Shown in pieces: positions 59,197-64,000 of a stretch of DNA of 64,000 nt (its first letter is position 1; every line of letters starts with the position of its first letter). Where the stretch lies: contig CAJTQA010000002.1 of NCBI GenBank assembly GCA_910578455.1, forward strand, positions 1-64,000, read 5' to 3'. This stretch comes from an uncultured Dorea sp. GTDB lineage: Bacteria > Bacillota > Clostridia > Lachnospirales > Lachnospiraceae. Below the pieces are notes generated by a model. The model searched no databases. It was not told where the DNA came from and saw only the letters and a list, made by a program, of their open reading frames with translations. The position numbers and the translations under genes are program-made.

Positions 59197-60018
59197 ATGG
59201 ACAGAAAAGAAAAATTACTTACCATCGGACAATTCGCCGCGCTCCACGACATCAACAAAAAGACGCTGATGTGGTACGACGAGACCGGCCTTTTTAAGCC
59301 CGCCGCGAAAAACGCAGAGAACGGCTACCGCTACTACAGCTACCGCCAAAGCCCCCTTTTAGAAACCATCCTCCTGCTCAGGGAGCTCAACGTATCCGTC
59401 GCCGAGATACAGAAATTTATAAAAATGCGCTCCGCAGAGAGCCTGAAAAATCTTCTGGAAAAAAAGATCAAAGATGTGGACGCGCAGCTTATGCACCTTC
59501 AGGCCATCCGAAAGACACTGCATAGCCACCACCAGAACATGGTCACCTTACAGACTATAGACTTGTCGGAAATCACGGTTGCCAAAAAAGAAGAACGGTG
59601 TCTGGTAACCGTAGACATCGACAAAGACACCACCTTTGAAAAAGAAGTAGAGCTGATTACCGCCGAGACATCCCGCCGCCGGCTCGGCCGCCTCCGCGAC
59701 GCCTCCTACGGCTCCATGATTCCCATAAAAAGCCTGCTAGACGGCTGCTATGACAGCTACACAAAGCTGTTTATCGAGATACCCCTCCTCACCCAAAAAG
59801 CCGGACTGCACATACAGCCCGGCGGAACATATTTAAGAGCCTTCCACAAAGGAGACTTAAGCGCCCTCCCGGAAAAGTACCGGGAAATCCTCACTTACGC
59901 CAAGGCCCGCGGCCTAACGCTGACCGGCTATTCCTACGAAAAAGGAATCAACGAGACCGTGGCGGAGCAGATTGAAGATTATATCGTACAGATTGAAATC
60001 CCCGTCCTGACACAATAA
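59197..60018 (+). CDS. MerR family transcriptional regulator with effector-binding domain
   Basis: A 273-residue regulator. The N-terminal winged helix-turn-helix has LTIGQFAALHDINKKTLMWY and TGLFKPAAKNAENGYRYYSY. A coiled dimerisation helix spans about residues 75-115, and the C-terminal 150 residues look like a GyrI-type ligand-binding domain as in BmrR/multidrug regulators (GTYLRAFHKGDLSALPEKY). AAGGAG lies eight bases before the ATG. It diverges from the MATE exporter across a shared 83-base region with a MerR-type promoter, so it probably activates that exporter. Confidence 0.92.
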   Translation: MDRKEKLLTIGQFAALHDINKKTLMWYDETGLFKPAAKNAENGYRYYSYRQSPLLETILLLRELNVSVAEIQKFIKMRSAESLKNLLEKKIKDVDAQLMHLQAIRKTLHSHHQNMVTLQTIDLSEITVAKKEERCLVTVDIDKDTTFEKEVELITAETSRRRLGRLRDASYGSMIPIKSLLDGCYDSYTKLFIEIPLLTQKAGLHIQPGGTYLRAFHKGDLSALPEKYREILTYAKARGLTLTGYSYEKGINETVAEQIEDYIVQIEIPVLTQ

Positions 60019-60061
60019 TCCCGGCAACACTGTTTCTCCTCATGCCGCCCTTATCGCGCCC

Positions 60062-61639
60062 TCACATCAGCGGCGCGATCGCCTTCATCAGCCGCCCGGT
60101 AAGCCTCACCGTCCACTTCTCCTTCCGGACAGTCTCCGGCGTGACCCGCCTGCATTTCAAAAGAGTCGCCTGGAAATCCTCCTCAATCTCCCGGATGCAG
60201 CTAACGCCGTACAGGTAAGTGGCGCACTCAAAATGATGGTAAAGGCTCCGGTAGTCCAGGTTGATAGTTCCCACCACCGCCTCCGCGCCGTCGCTTAAGA
60301 ACACCTTGGCGTGGACAAACCCCGGCGTGTACTCATAGATTTTCACCCCGGATTCCAAAAGCGGCATGTAATGCGTCTTGGCCAGCGCATAAGGCACCGC
60401 CTTGTCCGGGATTCCCGGCAGGATCAGCACAACCTCCGCCCCGCGCTCCGCCGCGAACTTAAGCGCCGTCTCCATCTCGCCGTCCAGAATCAGGTAGGGC
60501 GTCATAATATGTACATAAGAAAGGGAGCGGTTCAGGATGTCCATATACACCCTCTCCCCCACCTTCTCCCCGTCAAGGGGGCAATCCCCGTAAGGAACCA
60601 CATACCCTCCGGCCCCTTTCACCGGATGCGGGTCATAGGCCAGAAAACGGGCGTACTCATCCTTCCGCTCGCCGATTCCCCACATTTGCAGAAACATCAG
60701 GGTAAAGCTCCTTACCGCCTCGCCCTTGAGCATGACGGCCGCATCCTTCCAGTGGCCGTACTTTACCTTCCGGTTAATGTACTCGTCCGCCAGGTTCACG
60801 CCCCCGTTAAACGCCGTGTGCCCGTCAATCACCAATATCTTCCGGTGATCCCGGTAATTGTAGCAGGTAGACACAAACGGCGTCACCGGCGCAAACACCT
60901 TGCACCGGATCCCAAGTTTCTTAAGCCGCCTCGGATAATCCCTGGGCAGCAGGGCAAACTCACAAGTACCGTCATACATCACCCGCACGTCCACCCCCTG
61001 GGCCGCCTTCTTCGCAAGAATCTCCAGGATCTGCCCCCACATCACGCCCTCGTCCACGATAAAGTATTCCAAAAAAATAAAATGCTCGGCCTTTTCAAGC
61101 TCCGCAAGCATGGCCTCAAACTTGCGCTCCCCGAGAGGGAAATAAGTCACCGCCGTATTCTCAAACACCGGATGGCACCCGCTCCTGCCCATATAGCGCG
61201 CCAGAGACGCCGCCCCCGGGCACTCTCCCGCAAGCCCCTCAAGCGCGCCCTCCGGCTGACGGATGCTCATCCACGTATCCGCTGCGATCCGGTCAACCCT
61301 CCCTTTAAGCGCCCGATGCCCCACATCGCTCTGCGTATACAGGTACAAAAGCACGCCAAAGACCGGCAGCAGCGAGATCACGATCAGCCACGTAATCTTC
61401 GCCGTAGGATTCATCCTGCTGTTCAAAAGATAGACGACCATCCCAAAAGTAAACAGCACCAACACTCCATAAAAATGCAAAAGGAACTCCTCGAACCACT
61501 GAAACACGCTGAAAAGAATGATCACATGCACAATAAGCAGAACCACCGTCAGCCCGAACCGGCTGAATACCGCATGGACGATCCCCTTCTGGCCCTTGTG
61601 CAAAAGAGAAAGCCCCTTGTCCTTATAATCCGTCTTCAA
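60062..61639 (-). CDS. cls: Cardiolipin synthase (phospholipase D family)
   Basis: A 525-residue membrane enzyme that joins two phosphatidylglycerols into cardiolipin. Two to three N-terminal helices (about residues 27-105) precede two catalytic HKD motifs: DHRKILVIDGHTAFNGG near 265 and FVHAKVFLSDGAEAVVGTIN near 445. The PLDc_N segment INSRMNPTAKITWLIVISLL-like helix lies before them. Translation appears to start at TTG 61639 with GGAG upstream. It converges with the MerR gene. The 227-base gap before leuA shows only weak small repeats. Confidence 0.92.
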   Translation of the reverse strand: MKTDYKDKGLSLLHKGQKGIVHAVFSRFGLTVVLLIVHVIILFSVFQWFEEFLLHFYGVLVLFTFGMVVYLLNSRMNPTAKITWLIVISLLPVFGVLLYLYTQSDVGHRALKGRVDRIAADTWMSIRQPEGALEGLAGECPGAASLARYMGRSGCHPVFENTAVTYFPLGERKFEAMLAELEKAEHFIFLEYFIVDEGVMWGQILEILAKKAAQGVDVRVMYDGTCEFALLPRDYPRRLKKLGIRCKVFAPVTPFVSTCYNYRDHRKILVIDGHTAFNGGVNLADEYINRKVKYGHWKDAAVMLKGEAVRSFTLMFLQMWGIGERKDEYARFLAYDPHPVKGAGGYVVPYGDCPLDGEKVGERVYMDILNRSLSYVHIMTPYLILDGEMETALKFAAERGAEVVLILPGIPDKAVPYALAKTHYMPLLESGVKIYEYTPGFVHAKVFLSDGAEAVVGTINLDYRSLYHHFECATYLYGVSCIREIEEDFQATLLKCRRVTPETVRKEKWTVRLTGRLMKAIAPLM

Positions 61640-61865
61640 ATCCCATCACTCCGTAAGCAAAATTATTCGTCCTCCTATTTTAGCATATAACCGTTAAAAC
61701 TCCAAACTAAATATTAACACCCGAATTTTTCAGAAAGACGGACTCCAAAAGCAACAAAGACTTAAGACGAGAACATTCCCATACGCCTTAAGCCTCCGTT
61801 ATTAATCCATTCACACGCCGTTCCCGGTTAAACGGGATATAGTTTCACCCAAAACCGCGCCCTCT

Positions 61866-63854
61866 TTACTTCTGATTCCGAAACTGCATCGGCGTCATAT
61901 TATACGCCTTCTTAAACAGCCGGTTAAAATGCTCCACATTCTGGTATCCTACCGACAGCGAGATATTCTCCACCGTCATATTGCTGCTCTTAAGGAGCGC
62001 CTTCGCCTTCTTCATCCGGATCTTCTTCACCAATTCCCCGAAGGTCATCCCCGACTTTTCCTTAATATACTTGGAAATATAAGGTTTCGACAGGAAGAAA
62101 TGCTCCGCGATGTCATCCAGCGTAATGTCGATATAATTCGCCTGGATATAGTTCATGATCTCAATCATCCTTGCATCCTTGCACGTCTCCGCGCTGCCGA
62201 TCTCCTCAATCTTATTCACCGCCACGATCAGAGCCTCGATGGACGCGCTGATAATATCCGCGTCAATGCCAACGCCCCAGAAATTCTTGCCGTTGCAGGT
62301 GATTCCCACATAAGCCGCAGCCTTAGAAGACGACCCCCTCGTCAGCGAATGTTCCTCATAGAACCGCAGCTCATAGCTGATATTAAAATACTGCTTGATC
62401 GCATTGCTCACCGCGTCCAGACGCCCGTTTCCGTTGGCGGTAATAGTGCGGCTCTCCCCGCTGTGGTTGATGGAAACCTCCGCCGTAATCCCGTCCACCT
62501 GCTTGAAATGGCACTCGTCAATAGAAAATACCGGCTTGGTATTCACATAATTGTCCGTAAATATCTCATAAATCCACTCAGGGCTGAGCTCCTTGTGAGC
62601 CTTATCCGACACGTCCTTCACCAGATACCCCACCTCTTCCCTCATCTTCATCGGAAGATTGATGCCAAAGCTCTGTTTCAGGATATAGCTTACGCCGCCC
62701 TTCCCGGACTGGCTGTTGATGCGGATGACGTCAGAATCATACCGCCTTCCCACATCCTGGGGGTCGATGGGAAGATAAGGAACCGTCCACATCGCGCACT
62801 TCTTCTCGTCTCTCCACGCCATCCCCTTGGCGATGGCATCCTGATGGGACCCGGAAAATGCAGTGAACACCAGATCCCCGCCGTAAGGCTGCCTCGGATT
62901 TACCTCCATCCGCGTCAGCCTCTCATAAGTCTCCCGAAGGCGCTGCATATCCGAAAAATCAAGCCCCGGGTCAACCCCGTGGGAGAACATATTCATGCCC
63001 AGCGTCACGATATCCACATTACCCGTACGCTCCCCGTTCCCAAAAAGCGTGCCCTCGATGCGGTCTGCCCCCGCCAGAATGCCAAGCTCCGCCGTGGCGA
63101 CGCCGCACCCCCGGTCATTGTGAGGATGCAGGCACAAGATCACATTATCCCGGTACTTTAAGTTCTTATGCACATACTCAAGCTGGCAGGCAAATACATG
63201 GGGCATGGCATTCTCAACCGTAGTCGGGATGTTGATGATCGCCTTATTGTCCGCCGCAGGCTGCCACACGTCCAGCACCGCGTTGCACACCTCCACCGCG
63301 TAGTCAACCTCTGTACCCGGAAAGCTCTCCGGGCTGTACTGGAACGTAAAATTGCCGTCCGTCTCATTTGCCAGCTCCAGAAGGAGCTTTGCTCCCTCCA
63401 CCGCAATCCGCTTGATCTCTTCCTTGTCTTTTTTAAACACCTGCTCCCGCTGCGCCACGGAAGTAGAGTTGTAAAGGTGCACCACCGCGTGGGGCGCGCC
63501 CTTCACCGCCTCAAAAGTCTTCTTGATAATATGCTCCCTTGCCTGGGTCAAAACTTGCACCGTCACATCGTCCGGAATCATATCCTTCTCAATGAGCGTC
63601 CGCATAAACTGGTACTCCGTCTCCGATGCCGCCGGGAATCCAACCTCAATCTCCTTAAACCCGATATCCACAAGCATCTGGAAAAACTCCAGCTTTTCCT
63701 CAAGGCTCATAGGCTCAATCAGCGCCTGATTGCCATCCCTTAAATCCACGCTGCACCAGATCGGCGGTTTCTCAATATACTCCTTCTTCACCCAGTCGTA
63801 GCTCACCACCGGCGGCATAAAATAAGTCCGCTCATACTTGTCAAAATTCTTCAT
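61866..63854 (-). CDS. leuA: 2-isopropylmalate synthase fused to a C-terminal AraC-type DNA-binding domain
   Basis: A 662-residue protein. Residues about 25-330 are the catalytic barrel of 2-isopropylmalate synthase, the first step of leucine synthesis, with VDLRDGNQALIEPM and LCLHPHNDRGCGVA as metal and substrate motifs. Residues about 430-555 are the LeuA regulatory domain that binds leucine in related enzymes (HFKQVDGITAEVSINHSGES, SSSKAAAYVGI). The last 104 residues (61869-62180) are a complete AraC-type domain with two helix-turn-helices: LDDIAEHFFLSKPYISKYIK and VENISLSVGYQNVEHFNRLF. Ordinary enzymes end after the regulatory domain, near 550. ATG 63854 fits AAGGAG nine bases upstream better than the ATG at 63863, which touches the site. 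Confidence 0.93.
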   Translation of the reverse strand: MKNFDKYERTYFMPPVVSYDWVKKEYIEKPPIWCSVDLRDGNQALIEPMSLEEKLEFFQMLVDIGFKEIEVGFPAASETEYQFMRTLIEKDMIPDDVTVQVLTQAREHIIKKTFEAVKGAPHAVVHLYNSTSVAQREQVFKKDKEEIKRIAVEGAKLLLELANETDGNFTFQYSPESFPGTEVDYAVEVCNAVLDVWQPAADNKAIINIPTTVENAMPHVFACQLEYVHKNLKYRDNVILCLHPHNDRGCGVATAELGILAGADRIEGTLFGNGERTGNVDIVTLGMNMFSHGVDPGLDFSDMQRLRETYERLTRMEVNPRQPYGGDLVFTAFSGSHQDAIAKGMAWRDEKKCAMWTVPYLPIDPQDVGRRYDSDVIRINSQSGKGGVSYILKQSFGINLPMKMREEVGYLVKDVSDKAHKELSPEWIYEIFTDNYVNTKPVFSIDECHFKQVDGITAEVSINHSGESRTITANGNGRLDAVSNAIKQYFNISYELRFYEEHSLTRGSSSKAAAYVGITCNGKNFWGVGIDADIISASIEALIVAVNKIEEIGSAETCKDARMIEIMNYIQANYIDITLDDIAEHFFLSKPYISKYIKEKSGMTFGELVKKIRMKKAKALLKSSNMTVENISLSVGYQNVEHFNRLFKKAYNMTPMQFRNQK

Positions 63855-63903
63855 GTCATCCATCTCCTTTTATATTGGAGCCATCGAAACAGCTCCAAGC
63901 TGT

Positions 63904-63932
63904 GAATTAAGATTCATCAATCTTATTGTCTA
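63904..63932 (-). promoter_or_regulatory. Candidate leuA promoter with palindromic operator
   Basis: On the minus strand TAGACA (63932-63927) and TAATTC (63909-63904) are 17 bases apart. A perfect palindrome, AAGATT-CATC-AATCTT on the plus strand (63909-63924), fills the spacer. A short hairpin GGAGC/GCTCC lies between this and the ribosome site. Confidence 0.4.
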
Positions 63933-63966
63933 AATTTAACTCTCCCCTATCCTATCACAGAACCGC

Positions 63967-63997
63967 AAAAAAAGAAAGTGATAAATATAATCACTTT
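63967..63997 (-). terminator. Intrinsic terminator upstream of leuA
   Basis: On the minus strand AAAGTGAT, a seven-base loop, and ATCACTTT form an eight-base-pair stem followed by CTTTTTTT. It would end a gene lying beyond the window, isolating leuA transcription. Confidence 0.75.
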
Positions 63998-64000
63998 TCT

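Noticed and set aside
60311..61690. Plus-strand open frame of 459 codons
   Set aside because: It is the antisense shadow of the cardiolipin synthase gene; the product is an implausible His/Arg/Lys-rich chain with no domain, and the minus-strand frame has both HKD motifs.
61929..63161. Plus-strand open frame of 410 codons
   Set aside because: It is antisense to leuA, Arg/His/Leu-rich and domain-free; the minus-strand fusion explains the region.
63864..64000. T-box or leucine attenuator before leuA
   Set aside because: The 137 visible bases lack a T-box consensus and a leader peptide with leucine codons. The terminator at 63967-63997 lies upstream of the candidate promoter. A longer leader beyond the window cannot be excluded.

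Overview
The window looks like chromosome of a spore-forming, anaerobic member of the Lachnospiraceae (Clostridium cluster XIVa). Supporting this are an alpha/beta-type spore protein gene, a GerW/YtfJ sporulation gene, a full Rnf ferredoxin:NAD oxidoreductase operon with its flavin transferase, a biotin-dependent sodium-pump decarboxylase cluster, and Firmicutes gene orders (rpmB, asp23-like and fakA with recG further on; cmk, ispH and S1). Most genes are moderately GC-rich. A few stretches are clearly AT-rich, mainly 38.3-40.3 kb and 57.1-57.8 kb. Species cannot be named from what I can see. I saw no tRNA, rRNA or CRISPR array.

Layout. 0-18 kb: a sigma factor and a DUF2461 gene, then a long minus-strand housekeeping run: spore protein, recG, fakA, Asp23-like, rpmB, a small membrane protein, ytfJ/ytfI, a class B penicillin-binding protein overlapping an FtsW/RodA-type polymerase, a U32 peptidase, zapA, and ruvB/ruvA with two small genes often found near Rnf loci. 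17-25 kb: apbE, two surface or membrane proteins of unknown role, and rnfCDGEAB. 25-36 kb: murR-type regulator, flavoprotein, cmk, ispH and S1, then a five-gene sodium-pump decarboxylase operon. The ApbE protein should flavinylate RnfG and RnfD. Rnf and the decarboxylase would both feed an ion gradient.

36-46 kb: a POT-family transporter with its own promoter and terminator, an AT-rich two-gene RloB/AAA ATPase cassette resembling AbiL-type phage defence, an ABC exporter and an aminopeptidase P. 46-54 kb: an Rpn nuclease, a GH5 endoglucanase lipoprotein, and a mannose-directed set (GH2 beta-mannosidase, D-lyxose/mannose isomerase). That set begins with a chimeric gene joining the front of a GH125 alpha-mannosidase to the back of a DUF4432 epimerase-like protein. 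54-64 kb: a decayed antitoxin, a compact 63-residue gene, two MATE exporters, an acetyltransferase interrupted by an amber codon, a MerR regulator sharing a classic 19-bp-spacer promoter region with one MATE gene, a cardiolipin synthase, and a 2-isopropylmalate synthase carrying a C-terminal AraC-type DNA-binding domain.

The strongest candidate for something undescribed is the LeuA-AraC fusion: an enzyme with a leucine-sensing domain joined directly to a transcription factor module, with a 16-bp palindrome in its own promoter region. The GH125/DUF4432 chimera, the RloB/AAA cassette and the decarboxylase operon with two different carboxyltransferases come next.
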